Position numbers and translations under genes: made by a program. Source: Siphonodentalium dalli (Eukaryota; Mollusca; Scaphopoda; Gadilida; Siphonodentaliidae). From it: a DNA stretch of 64,000 bases. Below are positions 38,872 to 51,699 of the stretch, one piece after another; the stretch's first letter is position 1; every line of letters starts with the position of its first letter. The notes below the pieces were generated by a model. The model worked only from the letters and a program-made list of their open reading frames with translations, did not search any database and was not told the DNA's origin. Location of the stretch: NCBI GenBank assembly GCA_032622095.1, contig CP136061.1, positions 26,528,273-26,592,272 of the forward strand, given 5' to 3'.

Positions 38872-41046
38872 CACTGGTGCTCAACTGCTCCTATGAGATC
38901 ACTTCTTAGCAGTTTTATGTGTTGACAGTCATAGTCGATTTTTGAGAAAAATGGAGGGTGTTGTCCAAAAAACTGTAAGTTTTATCACAATTTGACCGGC
39001 TGCCGCTTGCAGTTATTAGCTATGGTTAACACTAAACGCTAATTTACTGAAATTGGTATGACAAATATATTTGTTTACACTAAAAGCAACATTGATCACC
39101 AAAAATTCACAACATTTTACGCAGTTGACTGACAAAATGGTTATTTTTTCTAAGATAAAATAGTTTCGCGACCACACCAGGTGGAATAATACTACACAAG
39201 AACGTCAAGTAATGATTTATGGGTGTTATGTTGTCAGATGTTACAAGGATATATGATATATAGCCAATTTTCGGGCTAACACGTGGGTTTCACTTCTTAG
39301 TATCCATGGTTCCACATCTTAGTTCTGGAAATCAGGTACGGTCCGCGTCTCAGTGATTTTACTCTTTGTATGATTAGATCCTTTAGCACGGGCTACAGGT
39401 CGTACCTTTAGTCTGATCATCATACAATTTGTCATGGATGTTAATAATGACATGTAGATGGGAATGAGTCATTTTGGGGTCATTCAGACAAAAAACATGG
39501 CCGCCAGCGGCCATCTTTCATTTCAAAATTCAATCCATTAGCACCAGCTACATGTCGTACTGTTCGTCTGATCATCATGAAATTTATCATGGATGTTAAT
39601 ATTGACAAGTAGATGGGAACGAGTAATTTTGGGGTCATTCGGCCAAAAACATGGCCACCAGCAGCCATCTTGGATTGTACTCTTTGTATGACTAAATCCT
39701 TTAGCCCGGGCTACAGGTCGTACCTTTAGTCTGATCATCATAGAATTTGTCATGGATGTTAATATTTACATCTAGATGGGAATGAGTCATTTTGGGGTCA
39801 TTCGGCTAAAAAACATGGCCATCAGCAGCCATCTTGGATTTTACTCTTTGTATGACTAAATCCTTTAGCATGGGCTACAGGTCGTACCTTTAGTCTGATC
39901 ACCATAAAATGTGTCAAGGGTGTTAATAATGACATGTATATGGGAATGAGTCATTTTGGGGTTATTCAGACAAAAAACATGGCCGCCAGCGGTCATCTTT
40001 GATTTCAAAATTCAATGCATTAGCACGGGCTACATGTCGTACTGTTCGTCAGATCATCATGAAATTTGTCATGGATGTTAATATTGACATGTAGATGGGA
40101 ACGATTAATTTTGGGGTCAATCGGCCAAAAACATGGCCACCAGCAGCCATCTTGGATTGTACTCTTTGTATGACTAAATCCTTTAGCACGGGCTACAGGT
40201 CGTACCTTTAGTTTGATCATCATAAAATTTGTCATGGATCCGGCTTTTATATAACTATGCATGAATCTATAAATAAACGACACGATGCAAGATACGATTT
40301 CACTACATTATACGTCCATTATAAGCCAATTATATATAACAAAATTGCAAGTGTCCTCATTACCGGTTAATATGCATAACCATCACATAAGTAATCGCAA
40401 TTTAATTGTCAACTAGACCGGGAATATCGGCTCATATATGTATCAAATGTTACGTGGGATATTGCTGAAGATCCTATAGTAGTCGTAGGAAATCATACAA
40501 AGTAACTAGCGCCTTAATGTGACACGAATTGGGCTGTAGAATAGCAATAGATAGTTTGTGAATCAGCTGTGAAATGGAACCACTAAGAAGTGATCAGAAA
40601 CCGAAAGTCGGCTAAGAAATGGAATATTTTGGAGTGAATTTACAGGCCATTTTATACAAGGAAGCGAACAAGAGAGAATGCTGTTTGTGTGTATGTACAA
40701 TTAGGGCTACCTGAGGAAGATTTTCCGACAGTTTCAATTTATTATACTGAATGGTTCGGAAGCAAAATGACTCGATAGTTCCCCATTGGATTGACATGGA
40801 AATACAGTTAAATGTCAGAAATAACGTATAAAGGTAATCATAAACCATATATCCACATGGCAATTTCATTACGGGGTTTCCAACGATTGGTTGAGAGGTC
40901 GGGAACTCAAATTTTCGCCATTATTATCACTTTGCCGATCTTCTAAAAAGCAATAAAAAATCGGAATCGCTGCGGAACCTAATCGAAACGAAATGGCACA
41001 TAAAACTGCTAAGAAGTGATCTCATAGGAGCAGTTGAACACCAGTG
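38872..41046. mobile_element. 2.2-kb DNA transposon-like element with ~50-bp TIRs
   Basis: The left end CACTGGTGCTCAACTGCTCC is inverted at the right as GGAGCAGTTGAACACCAGTG. The match extends ~50 bp inward (to CAGTTTTATGTG). ATATA at 38867-38871 and 41047-41051 is a 5-bp target duplication. The motif CTAAGAAGTGATC recurs inside in both orientations (~39294 and ~40582). No transposase frame was found, so it is non-autonomous. A CAC-starting end with a 5-bp duplication is compatible with Transib-like elements, but this is only a suggestion. Confidence 0.72.
39385..40240. repeat. ~160-bp tandem repeat inside the TIR element
   Basis: About five and a half diverged copies contain CATGGATGTTAATA, GATGGGAA, ATTTTGGGGTCATTC, AAAACATGGCC with a CAG/CCAGCAGCCATCTT segment, TGTATGACTAAATCCTTTAG and GGCTACAGGTCGTA. 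A further diverged copy lies outside at ~42424-42495. Confidence 0.88.
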
Positions 41047-41051
41047 ATATA

Positions 41052-43208
41052 GACGTCACAAGTGTAGAGCTGATAACGGTTTGCACGAGTTTGTTGGCAC
41101 GACAAGCGAGTGTAATAACGTTAACACGTTCACAAAACTGTGTGCATCTTGTAATATACTAACCTTTTGGTCGATATTGTTGTATTTAATTGAACAACCT
41201 TGTGTTTAGTGTAGACTATACCTCATAATTTAGTGAAGAAATGTTATGTTACAGTTGACGTCGTCAATGACGTTGTTGACGTAATATTTTCTTATTGTTA
41301 AAAAACAATACACATGTTTATTGAACGTTTTGAAATCTTCTGCATTTTGCTGTGCAAAAATAAGACATTGCTGTGCGATAAAATGCTATGCTCAGTACCT
41401 TGTGTTTTCGGACAGAAAATACCGCACCCTATCTAACAATACTATTATCTCAATTTCCCGCCGAAATGGATATAGCATATTTTATTATATGATTGCCTAT
41501 GAAATAGCGGGAAATTACCAAAACGTAAATCTTGGTATGTTTTTCTTAGAAGCCACAGTGAAAGACGATGTCGTTATTTCGCTGTCGGTTTCATTATATT
41601 TCACTGTGTCCCGCCGGGTGGTTTACGCGAGCGAGAAATTTGAAGACATAATATACCATGAAACTGAATGTAGACGCGATCTACACCCACTGGGGGACGC
41701 CAATAAATAATTGTAAATACAACTCTCATTTTTAGGAAAACAAGCTTTCAATAAAATCTGGAGGTTTCATTTCTCTGTCAATGGGCTCCGATTCTTTGCA
41801 TCTTGAATCGCGGTAGCTCCGGTTTTCTGTAGATGGGCGTATAGTTTGTGTTCACCAAAAATAGCCGTCATGTAATGCCAAAATCATGTTCAAACAATCA
41901 TTGGGCTAAAAGTATCCACGTTACCTAAATGCAGTTATCTACTCACAATCATAACATATCTTTCTCACAAAAAAAGTCACGACATGGAAAACAATTACTG
42001 ATCACAGACCCAATTGATGTTCTTTCAGAATGTTATTTTCTATTTGTATCTCTTTCCTGAACGTCTTCATTGATCCAAACATATGCAATAACAATTTTGA
42101 GCCGGGTGGATAATAAATCACGCTTCTGTCACTAGTAGGGAAATACTTTTTGACCAAGTCAAGTGTGAGCTATTGCCATGGGTTGGCATCCGTCGTCCGC
42201 CCGTGAGTCTGTCAACAATTTCCCGTGGCACACGATACAAGCCACATTCGTGGATCTTTGGGATGACCTCTAAATTGGAATTGTTTGAAACATTGCCACC
42301 AGCTACAGCCTTCTTGAATTTCACATGTCAATCCATCGGCCTATATTCCTATATTCATATTTTGAGAATTTACAGGCATGTTTAGGATCAACTCTAGATA
42401 TGAGCTATTAAATTTGTATGTTTTTCGATAAAAATCATGGCACACGGCAGCCGTCTTTGATTTTACGCTTTGAACGACTAAATTCTTTGACAATTTCCTA
42501 CTTAATCTGTCTCCGAGTTGAGTAATAAGGGTAATTTTTCCACAAACAGGAGTTGTTACAACCATTTCAGAACGTTGCAATAAGTTCGAATGCAATTTTA
42601 TTTTATGACAGTTTTAAGTAAATTATGTATATTACATTAGGCATTTCTCTCGCGTGTTTAGGAATAGTGATGCAAATACACCTTCACCTGAGTTTCAGAG
42701 AGAGTTTGTAATTTTTGGTTGTTGTTTGTTGTTGTTGCTACTGTTGTTGCTGGCGATGAGAAATCTCACAAGAAGTATGACAAAGTATTTCTGGATAATT
42801 CAGACATCACAATCGTGTGATTTTGGCATCCATTCATGCCCTTAAACGAGAATATTTACATAGCCCGTCTGCTTTACACTAAATCATGGTCGGTGATTGG
42901 TCAAATGACAATTGGGCCATCCGTTCATACCCCAATAACACGCATACCCAAGTAACACACAGACAGTAAAACGAACATGATGTCACAAATTTATTAAATA
43001 ATCTGAGCTAATCACTAAAAGCGGTCAGTGCTTTTCAAAGTTCAGCCGAATTGCATCTGAAGCCAGTTATTTCATTCTATTGATCACATTATCGTTGCTA
43101 AGTGCATGGACATCATATATTGGGCTGACTGAATGTGCTTCGTGGACTAATCTCAATTCTCGTCAGACTTTTTGAAAATAAATAAAAAGACACTTAGCTT
43201 TTTTTATG
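41052..43208. other. No gene supported
   Basis: It contains a TGACGT-rich stretch at 41257-41283. A 129-codon frame (41321-41710, plus) and a 68-codon frame (42118-42324, minus) have no recognisable domain. A stray copy of the ~160-bp repeat lies at 42424-42495. A GTTGTTGTT run occurs near 42720. Confidence 0.45.
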
Positions 43209-43625
43209 GGAATAAATCATCAAAAAGCTATATAAATATAAGAAATGAATGTAGTGTGCGTTCGCGGTTCACGTAAAATACCACAACGACAACAGTGCCG
43301 TATCGCACACTAACGCACACACCCACTGTACATTCATTTCTAAAATGAATGCGTATTGACTTATCCGGAAGTTCCAGAAGAAAGTGATGCCAGAAGATAC
43401 GCCGGTGAAAGATGTGAGCTTGAGTAAAGAGCTATGTTGGTGTAAAGACTCACCAGGACGACATCCGATGAATCCCACCCGAGTCTACTCCTGATATATA
43501 CACGTAGTTTCGTAGGACTAATAATGAACCTTAATACACATGTCAATGCATAATTATATATGGTTGCCTTCCATCTTGTGCAATATTTATATCGCAGTGA
43601 CATATTTAACAAAATCATGCTGACT
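43209..43625. repeat. Direct repeat copy 1, ~420 bp
   Basis: Shares AATAAATCATCAAAAAGCTA, TAAATATAAGAAATGAATGT, AATGCGTATTGACTTATCCG and TTGCCTTCCATCTTGTGC-type phrases with 44455-44885. The second copy is moderately diverged. No coding role was recognised. Confidence 0.8.
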
Positions 43626-44454
43626 AAACATACACAACATTATCTCAGACAGAGAACCGAGTTATTCGCAGAGAAATGAACACTCGATAGAGAATGGGAG
43701 CCATCGGTGTACAATCAGAGTGGTAAAACAAATTTGATTTCTGTATTAGTTTTTAACTTTTCTATATTATAGTTTCAAGATAGCGTTGTGAATACAACAT
43801 TACCACTAAACCACTAAACACTCTTCGAGTTCTGCTGTTTGTTGTTTAATGCCACCGAAAGGTCGACAGAGAACGTCGCTCAAAAATACAAACTTGGTGG
43901 AGAACCAAATCGCCAGGAGTAGCATTTCGCCCCATAGTGGAAATGAGCGAGATGATTCACTACATTTTAAAGTTTCATTTCATTAGAGCTTGAAGTCGCC
44001 ACTATGGTATATGCTGGTTAAAATGGCGGCGACGTAAATATCGAAAATGTGATAATTTGTTCCAGTTTGCTTACTTCAGTCTGGGAGCAAAAGTTTAAGT
44101 GTTTTCGCTGAGAATTATGCACGTTTAATAATACCGTTTCCACAAAATTTGGACTCCAGATAGGCAATTTTGTAAGAATCAAATTGCGTCCGCGATGGCT
44201 GCCAAATTTGTATTTTATTCTGTACCACTGATAAATCAATTAGTTTTACATGGAACTTGGCAACATGGCTACTTCTTGACAGAAGCTACGAAATGCAAGT
44301 ATGCATCAGAAAAATAGTATCAAACAGCTGGCAGAATTGTAAAATTTCAACAGCTGTTGGGAAGGTGCAGTAAATTTCATTTTCGGTCAAAACTTGTTAC
44401 GCACAATACTTCAGAGATAGTTGCACATAGTAACAGGTACAAGTATGACGTATG
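43626..44454. other. Spacer between the two direct repeats, no gene seen
   Basis: Single-copy-looking AT-rich DNA. Confidence 0.4.
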
Positions 44455-44885
44455 CGAATAAATCATCAAAAAGCTATATAAATATAAGAAATGAATGTAG
44501 TGAGCGTGTGTATTGTTGGGTGATACGTCGCTTTGGTCGTTGGGGCACATAAAGTAAGAACACACACCCAATACAAAATGAATGCGTATTGACTTATCCG
44601 AAAGTCGCTGAAGAAAGTGATGCGAGAAGATACGCCGGTGAAAGATGTGAACTTGCGTAAAAAGCTATAATTGCTTAAAGACTCTGATATCAACATGACG
44701 ACAAGCGATGAATCTGATCCGACTCAGCCTGACTATATTCGTGCTATATAGTTTCATTCCTATATTTATATGACTGATAATGAACCTGAATACGTATATG
44801 TCAATGAATAATTACATATGGATGCCTTCCATCTTGTGCGAGATCTATAACGCAGTGACATATGTAACGAAATCATGCTGACTAA
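44455..44885. repeat. Direct repeat copy 2, ~430 bp
   Basis: Second copy of 43209-43625, starting about 1.25 kb to the right. Confidence 0.8.
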
Positions 44886-45054
44886 TCATACAGCAATTCT
44901 CAAATGTAAGTCCAAATTCTCAGCAAATATTAAGTTTTTTTTCAAGTAAAGTTTTTAAGGCACCCAAATCAATAAAAAGAATAAATCACTATGAATGTGG
45001 GCACCATAAAACAATAAAAAGAATAAATCAACAAGCGGTGTACATATATTAATG

Positions 45055-45061
45055 CTTTATT
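45055..45061 (-). terminator. Candidate poly(A) signal for NXPE-like copy 2
   Basis: AATAAA on the minus strand (plus: GCTTTATTC), beyond the repeat array that follows the copy 2 stop codon. If used, the whole ~2.3 kb array would lie in the 3' UTR. Not proven. Confidence 0.35.
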
Positions 45062-45199
45062 CTCTCATCCAATATACTGTATAATATATTATATTAAGGC
45101 ATTAACAAAATGTAGTTTTCTACAAAAGATGGAGAGAATAAAATAAAGAATATATACATCCTTCTCGTCGCAGGCTCATATACCCCAGTGACTTCCATA

Positions 45200-47512
45200 C
45201 ATGTCATCATCGTCATCATCATCATCATCATCATCAATATGCCCGACTTCATAACCACCATCCTCCGCATCATATCACCATCATCATCAGCATCATCCCT
45301 TCTACCCATCCTCCTCATCATAATAATCATCACAATATCATCATCGTCACACTCATCACCATAGCATCACCCTTCTCCCCGTCATCCCCATCATAATAAT
45401 CATCACCATATCATCACCATAGCATCACCCTTCTCCACATCCTCCCCATCATAATCATCATCACCATATCATCACCATAGCATCACACTGCTCCCCGTCC
45501 TCCCCATCATAATCATCATCGCCATATCATCACCATAGCATCACCCTTCTCCCCATCATCCCCACCATAATCATCATCACCATATCATCACCATAGCATC
45601 ACCCTTCTCCCCATCATCCCCATCATAATCATCATCACCATATCATCACCATAGCATCACCCTTCTCCCCATCCTCTCAATCATAATCATCATCACCATA
45701 TCATCACCATAGCACCACCCTTCTCCCCATCCTCCCCATCATAATCATCATCACCATATCATCACCCTTCTCCCCATCCTCCTCATCATAATCATCATCA
45801 CCATATCATCACCATAGCATTACCCTTATCCCCATCCTCCCCATCATAATCATCATCACCATATCATCACAATAGCATCACCCTTCTCCCCATCCACCCC
45901 ATCATAATCATCATCACCATATCATCACCCTTCTCCCCATCCTCCCCATCATAATCATCATCACAATATCATCACCATAGCATTACCCTTATCCCCATCC
46001 TCCCCATCATAATCATCATCACCATATCATCACAATAGCATCACCCTTCTCCCCATCCACCCCATCATAATCATCATCACCATATCATTACCATATCATC
46101 ACCCTTCTCCCCATCCTCCCCATCATAATCATCATCACCATAGCATCACCCTTCTCCCCATCATCCCCATCATAATCGTCATCACCATAGCATCACCCTT
46201 CTCCCCGTCCTCCCCATCATAATCATCATCACCACCATATCATCACCCTTCTCCCCATCCTCCCCATCATAATCATCATCACCATATCATCACCATAGCA
46301 TCACCCTTCTCCCCATCATCCCCATCATAATCGTCATCACAATAGCATCACCCTTCTCTCCATCATAATCATCATCACCATATCATCACAATAGCATCAC
46401 CCTTCTCCCCATCCACCCCATCATAATCATCATCACCATATCATCACCCTTCTCCCCATCCTCCCCATCATAATCATCATCACCATATCATCACCATAGC
46501 ATTACCCTTATCCCCATCCTCCCCATCATAATCATCATCACCATATCATCACAATAGCATCACCCTTCTCCCCATCCACCCCATCATAATCATCATCACC
46601 ATATCATCACCATATCATCACCCTTCTCCCCATCCTCCCCATCATAATCATCATCACCATATCATCACCATAGCATCACCCTTCTCCCCATCATCCCCAT
46701 CATAATCGTCATCACCATAGCATCACCCTTCTCCCCGTCCTCCCCATCATAATCATCATCACCATATCATCACCATATCATCACCCTTCTCCCCATCCTC
46801 CCCATCATAATCATCATCACCATATCATCACCATAGCATCACCCTTCTCCCCATCATCCCCATCATAATCGTCATCACCATAGCATCACCCTTCTCCCCG
46901 TCCTCCCCATCATAATCATCATCACCATATCATCACCATAGTATCACCCTTCTCCCCATCCTCCCCATCATAATCATCATCACCATATCATCACCATAGC
47001 ATCACCCTTCTCCCCATCATCATCATCATCACCATATCATCACCATCACCGTAATTCTCGTCCTCATCAGCATCAACATCCGTCTACCCATCACCCTTCT
47101 CCCCGTCCTCCCCATCATAATCATCATCACCATATCATCACCAAAACATCAACCTTCTCCCCATCCTCCCCATCATAATCATCATCACCATATCATCACC
47201 ATAGCATCACCCTTCTCCCCGTCCTCCCCATCATAATCATCATCACCATATCATCACCAAAACATCAACCTTCTCCCCATCCTCCCCATCATAATCATCA
47301 TCACCATATCATCACCATAGCATCACCCTTCTCCCCGTCCTCCCCATCATAATCATCATCACCATCACGGTAATTCTCGTCCTCATCAACATCAACATCC
47401 GTCTACCCATCCTCCTCCTGATCATCTCACATCATCATCATCACCATCACCACCATACCATCGCCTTCATTATCATCATCACCAACATCCGCCCCATCCT
47501 CCTACTCATCAT
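45200..47512. repeat. ~50-58-bp CAT-rich minisatellite in the 3' flank of copy 2
   Basis: Units read CCCCATCATAATCATCATCA, CCATATCATCACCATAGCAT and CACCCTTCTC, with CCATCCTC/CCATCATC variants and deletions. Longer superunits recur: a block with CATCCGTCTACCCATC appears twice near 47080 and 47400. The array ends within a few bases of the stop codon of the NXPE-like terminal exon. On the mRNA strand it is GATGATGAT/GGGGAGGAT-rich. Confidence 0.95.
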
Positions 47513-47514
47513 CA

Positions 47515-48059
47515 TCATGTGTCCTCGTCGTTACACTCAAGATTTAGGATGTGTTGTAATATAATATCTAACTTCACTAAGTTTGCACCCAAGGTGACGT
47601 GTACTCCGTCACAACTGAACACCATGTCCATGATGTTAAACATATCAAGCCACGCCCACGAGGTTTTCTCCAAATATGAACTGATTGCGTAATTATATTT
47701 CTGTACACGTTCCGGATTCTGCCACTTGTAGTACTGCTGACCATTTCTATGTCCGACTTTGTGTGCCCCCAGCCACAGTACACGCGGCCATTGGTCCCCG
47801 TTCAGAGCCTTCGAAATCAAGTGTTTAATAACGGGAGCGCTGTCGTAACGATCATGAATTCCGTACATAATCGTAACATACGCCCCAGTTCGATTGGAAA
47901 CCTCACGTATAATACTTGCTACTGATCGCTCACTGGTCTCGTTAAATAATCTATGGTACGCCACGTTTAAAGTCCCGCCGCAAAGCTGTGTGTTTTTGTG
48001 TTTCATCGTCATCTCGAGTTCACATGACTTCACATAAGCTCGCAATCCGCATGTTTTAT
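47515..48059 (-). CDS. NXPE/PC-esterase-like gene copy 2, terminal exon
   Basis: The minus-strand exon begins at 48059 after TTATTCTTACAG, phase 1, and reads KTCGLRAYVKSCELEM, then CGGTLNVAYHRLF. A central region, YVTIMYGIHDRYDSAP, precedes PRVLWLGAHKVGHRN. Near the C-terminus, FSCDGVHVTLGANLVKL holds the DxxH motif (Asp and His of the esterase triad). It ends at TGA (47515-47517) after ECNDEDT. The first ~55 codons align with the exon at 1-167. The GDS exon that must precede it was not found between 48 kb and 64 kb and may be beyond the window. The family acts in the secretory pathway on glycans; the specific role is unknown. Confidence 0.82.
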
Positions 48060-48061
48060 CT

Positions 48062-48205
48062 GTAAGAATAAGAAAGAAGAGGTATTTCCTCCGTTAAACT
48101 TTAGAATAAACGTGAAGGAAAACATACATACAGCGCGTAAAGTGTGTGCGATATGCAAAACACTAAACACAGAGGGACCCCAATAAGCCCACTGTGGATC
48201 ATAAG
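48062..48205 (-). other. Copy 2 intron block homologous to the copy 1 intron
   Basis: The acceptor-proximal intron aligns with 171-192 and then directly with 9762-9945. Only about 10-15 bases (TTTCCTCCG region) sit where copy 1 has the 9.6-kb array. Confidence 0.8.
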
Positions 48206-48531
48206 TATCGCAATCCTGATATTTTAACCCTGTATTATATTCTAATTTTCTTGTATTCTATTATAATTTTCAGATTAATTTTCGGACTTGATTTGAAATG
48301 TTATGGCGTTAGTATGGAGTATATTCAAAACTCTCTTTGTGTAACTTTGAACAAATATTTTCCATGACTTTAACTTTAAATTATTAACTGCATTCCATAT
48401 AAAACTCGAAATGGCCTCTCCATACTAACGCCATAACATTTCAAATCAAGTCCGAAAATTAATCTGAAAATTAGAATAGAATACAAGAAAATTAGAATAG
48501 AATACAGGGTTAAAATATCAGGATTGCGATA
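48206..48531. mobile_element. MITE with ~115-bp terminal inverted repeats
   Basis: The left arm 48206-48319 (TATCGCAATCCTGATATTTT ... GTTATGGCGTTAGTATGGAG) is the near-perfect inverse of the right arm 48417-48531, with a ~97-bp interior. One arm carries a small ~17-bp tandem change (ATTCTAATTTTCTTGT-type). It lies in the copy 2 intron and has no counterpart in copy 1. Confidence 0.88.
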
Positions 48532-48729
48532 CAATTATTAACGGTGGTTATTTCGTGGTGATCCACTATCAACTTGCATGGAGCGGATTAACAGGAATCA
48601 ACAGAAATCCTTGAGGCTCACCGAGACGTTGGCGCGAACCACTGAGAATCACCGCGAACCATTTTGAATCACCGCGATCCACTGAGAATCACCTCGAACC
48701 ACTGAAAGTCGCCGCTAAACACCGTCAAC
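48532..48729. repeat. Diverged ~20-bp repeats before the palindrome
   Basis: Phrases CCACTGAGAATCACC and CGCGAACCA recur several times between 48640 and 48715. The palindrome starts immediately after. Confidence 0.6.
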
Positions 48730-49516
48730 TGATGATACCCCGCCCGTTTGGTGTCAGTCTAGACAGGTTGACCTACATTCTCTGCAGTACATGGAGTTTG
48801 ACCTATATTCTCCGCCCACGCGTCGGTCTATGATCCCCATTAGCATATAATTATACGTAAGGGATATTTTTGGCCGGACATGTTCAAACACGTTCGCCGC
48901 CCACGCCTGCTCACGTCATATACTACGAGTCAATATCGATTTACTATCGACGATGTGCTTCTGTATAAATTATCTATTAATACGTGTCATGACACAGCCG
49001 CTTTCTGACGGCCAGTCGATTCGCTATAACACGTTCAGACTCGATCCCCCATCTATAAATATATAAACACGTACGGACATGTTTATTATATATAGCTTTT
49101 TTCGTCGACCCCCTCAGGTATATAAACGGTCGTTTCTTGATGTGATATCATAGATGGCTCAATGAAAATAGATACGACGAGGAACGTTTGATATAATGTG
49201 AGTATAAGTATATATTCTATACAAAATTGTTTTGAAATATATCTCTGTCTATGGTGGTACATTGATAAATTCGCAAATTTGCCAGGTAAACTTTATTTAT
49301 AATCCACGCCCTCATAAATTAATATATACGAAATGTTTTAGTGTTTGCCGTAAAATTTGCGAGTGTATGAACGCACCTCCCACGCACACAGTTATAAAAT
49401 GCGTAGATCAAATTATAGTGAATAAAATATATATGTTTACTATACCCTTTTTTACACAGAATGGAACGAAATCCGATAAAACATTAATCCGTTTATTATA
49501 GAAATTGTCAGGGGCG

Positions 49517-50146
49517 TTAATCCTTATTGTCCCCTTTCTTCTTCGGCGGCTCTACGTCATCGCTGTCCCACGTGCACGAAGTCATTGTCTTTTCCTCGTC
49601 GCTCAGCTCCCAATCGTCCCAATTGCTCATTTCGTCTTTTGGCTGGAAACAGAAGAAAAGACGTTCGGATTAAAAAAAAATTATTATACGGATACGAGTG
49701 ATTAACGAAGGTGTGTCAATGTTGGGTTATCAATATGGTTCCTTACTATTTTAGGGCCAGTAGTAAAAAATATAGGCTTTACATGAATATGTTATAAAAA
49801 TCTTGTTCCAAGCAACTCGTCTTTCGTTTAGCCCTCGGATATATTAAAAGCGTTATTAGTTACTGTTTTCCCGATATGAATAAAGAGCGTTTGGGGTTGT
49901 GTAATTAAAAACCAATAAAATCGCACCGCTGACAGAATACGAGTATACTATATAAATTGTTCGAATTCAAAAACAATACACAAAGAAATCCCCGGTTTCA
50001 ACGAGTATGAATATTTCTCAAACGAACGCTACTATTGCCTTTAACTAAATATCATGTTCAATTTAAAATGAAATAAAAGTTATATTTATACATACCATTT
50101 CCATCGTGGGTGTCTCGCCGTCACTAAATGCGTTAGGTGTTTCCAT
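49517..50146 (-). CDS. Small acidic two-exon protein, left-arm copy
   Basis: Mirror image of the gene at 54137-54766. Exon 1 is 50096-50146 (METPNAFSDGETPTMEM) and exon 2 is 49517-49642, with a GT-AG intron between them. The protein is 58 aa and identical to the right-arm copy as far as I checked. See the right-arm entry for details. I do not recognise the family. Confidence 0.6.
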
Positions 50147-51186
50147 GTCTGTAGTTTTGTGTCAAGTGAAGAATTTCACCTTATATTATACCCAGTAACG
50201 AATCATCGCCACTATGCTTGACCGAAATTCACGTTACAGTATAATTACACCAGATGTTTCAACGTTCTGCCCATTTCCGGTCATTGGAATTAGCCGATAC
50301 ACTCGCAGTCATTTTCATTCCGCGACACGTGCGCAGCGGTGTATTAACAGCGAGTACAGTTTGTAATGTAGTATAATTGGCTTATTAGCATACTGCCGGC
50401 CTGTCCTATAAAAGGTTAAATATCCGCCATGCTTAATTAAATAACGCATTAGTTGTGTGCGAACATAGTTGTCTACTTTTAAACAGATATAACACGGTTT
50501 TGAATATTGGCAGTCAAATTCCTACGTCGCCCTATTATAAAGAGGGTCCACGTTTCGGACCAATAAATTCACAATTTGGAGAATTTGTAATCTTTTTCGG
50601 CGATGTATCGTGTAAATGATAGTGATGGCCTACGGTACTCGTTCAGTTCTGAAATGAACTAAATTGTTTAAACAGTTCTTCGGGGTAATCTTTAAAATGA
50701 GTGTTCGCGAGTATATACATTATTTCCATGGGGGTAAAATAGAGGGATCCCACTAATTGGCAAAATAAATTAAAAAACTTAATATCTCGTCTTAACCGAC
50801 CACAAACGATAGTCCCCTTCTGTCTGAAAAATAATCTGAAAACGACTCGTCCGTACCTCTCTCCGCCTCGGAGATAGGCTATTTTGAAATATCTATGACG
50901 TCATTAAAGCCGCACGTGCAGTGGACATAATATGCCTTATCTAGAGTTCTAGAAGTCGGATCTTGACGCGGTTTTCACCATGTAGGAAGGTTCGACGTCG
51001 CCGTCAATAAAATAAATAAAAATAGAGATCTTTCGATAATTCACCAAAACATTTAAACATGAATAATCGTCGCACACACACACCCTCCCCCCAACGCGGG
51101 TATATGTCCGAAATAATTGAGAATAACATGGTATAAGTTAATATTTTATTTACGATGAAAATAAGTATTCCTCACACGGTCAAAGT

Positions 51187-51699
51187 TCAATAATCACGTT
51201 GAGTGTAAAATCCATAACCTCCGGGATTGCATTCTGTACACGCTAACGCTTCCATCTGTCCATCGTGCGTTAAATAACAAGCTTTCACATTCTCTAATTC
51301 AGGTAAAACATGATTAACGGCGTCAATGTGTTGAAACAATATATCAAATTCCTGTTGGTTAATCGTACAGCCTTTCTTCGTGGGGTGCAAATGTTCAGAG
51401 TCCTTCGGTGTGAAATACTGGCGTAAGTGTACTACACCATTATTATGGTCTAAAACCGCATGTAGATTGTGTCCCAGATGCACTTTATCCATAGGACTCC
51501 TGGATACTAAATGTTCGCCGATGGACTTTATATTTTCAGTCAGACATTGCCATCTTTGTAAGCTCATACGAGCCCCGAATGTCGTAGGGATTTTGCCTTC
51601 TTTCCATATTCGTAAGTCAACGTATTTCCGGTCCTCATATTCACCGACTGTGAGAAATCGGTCCCTCCCTAAATTTTTGACGAGAATCTTAGAATCCAT
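51187..51699 (-). CDS. Double PC4-like domain protein, left-arm copy
   Basis: Mirror image of 52584-53096, encoding the same 170-aa protein and transcribed away from the palindrome centre. Its TATA box mirrors to 51755-51763 and its AATAAA to ~51145-51150. The two copies face away from each other, ~0.9 kb apart around the centre. If both are active they would be divergently transcribed from a symmetric ~880-bp promoter region. Confidence 0.72.
   Translation of the reverse strand: MDSKILVKNLGRDRFLTVGEYEDRKYVDLRIWKEGKIPTTFGARMSLQRWQCLTENIKSIGEHLVSRSPMDKVHLGHNLHAVLDHNNGVVHLRQYFTPKDSEHLHPTKKGCTINQQEFDILFQHIDAVNHVLPELENVKACYLTHDGQMEALACTECNPGGYGFYTQRDY

Noticed and set aside
41321-41710. 129-codon plus-strand frame
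   Set aside because: Cys-rich start but no recognisable domain. It is surrounded by repeats, with no promoter or splice evidence.
42118-42324. 68-codon minus-strand frame with ECGLYRVPREIVDRL
   Set aside because: The composition is protein-like and it lies on the host-gene strand, but I could not find a convincing acceptor or donor or name a family.
43269-44696. Similar minus-strand peptides (SFTGVSS, FRISQYAF) in both direct repeats
   Set aside because: Similarity is explained by the DNA repeat itself, and the frames differ at both ends. No exon boundaries were seen.
47518-48059. Joining the copy 2 terminal exon to the GDS exon at 32 kb
   Set aside because: On the minus strand the GDS exon lies downstream of this terminal exon, so the order is wrong for normal splicing.
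49232-49501. 89-codon frame at the outer part of the left arm, mirrored at 54782-55051
   Set aside because: Lies antisense to the 3' flank of the small acidic gene. AT-rich, no domain; mirrored only because the arms are identical.
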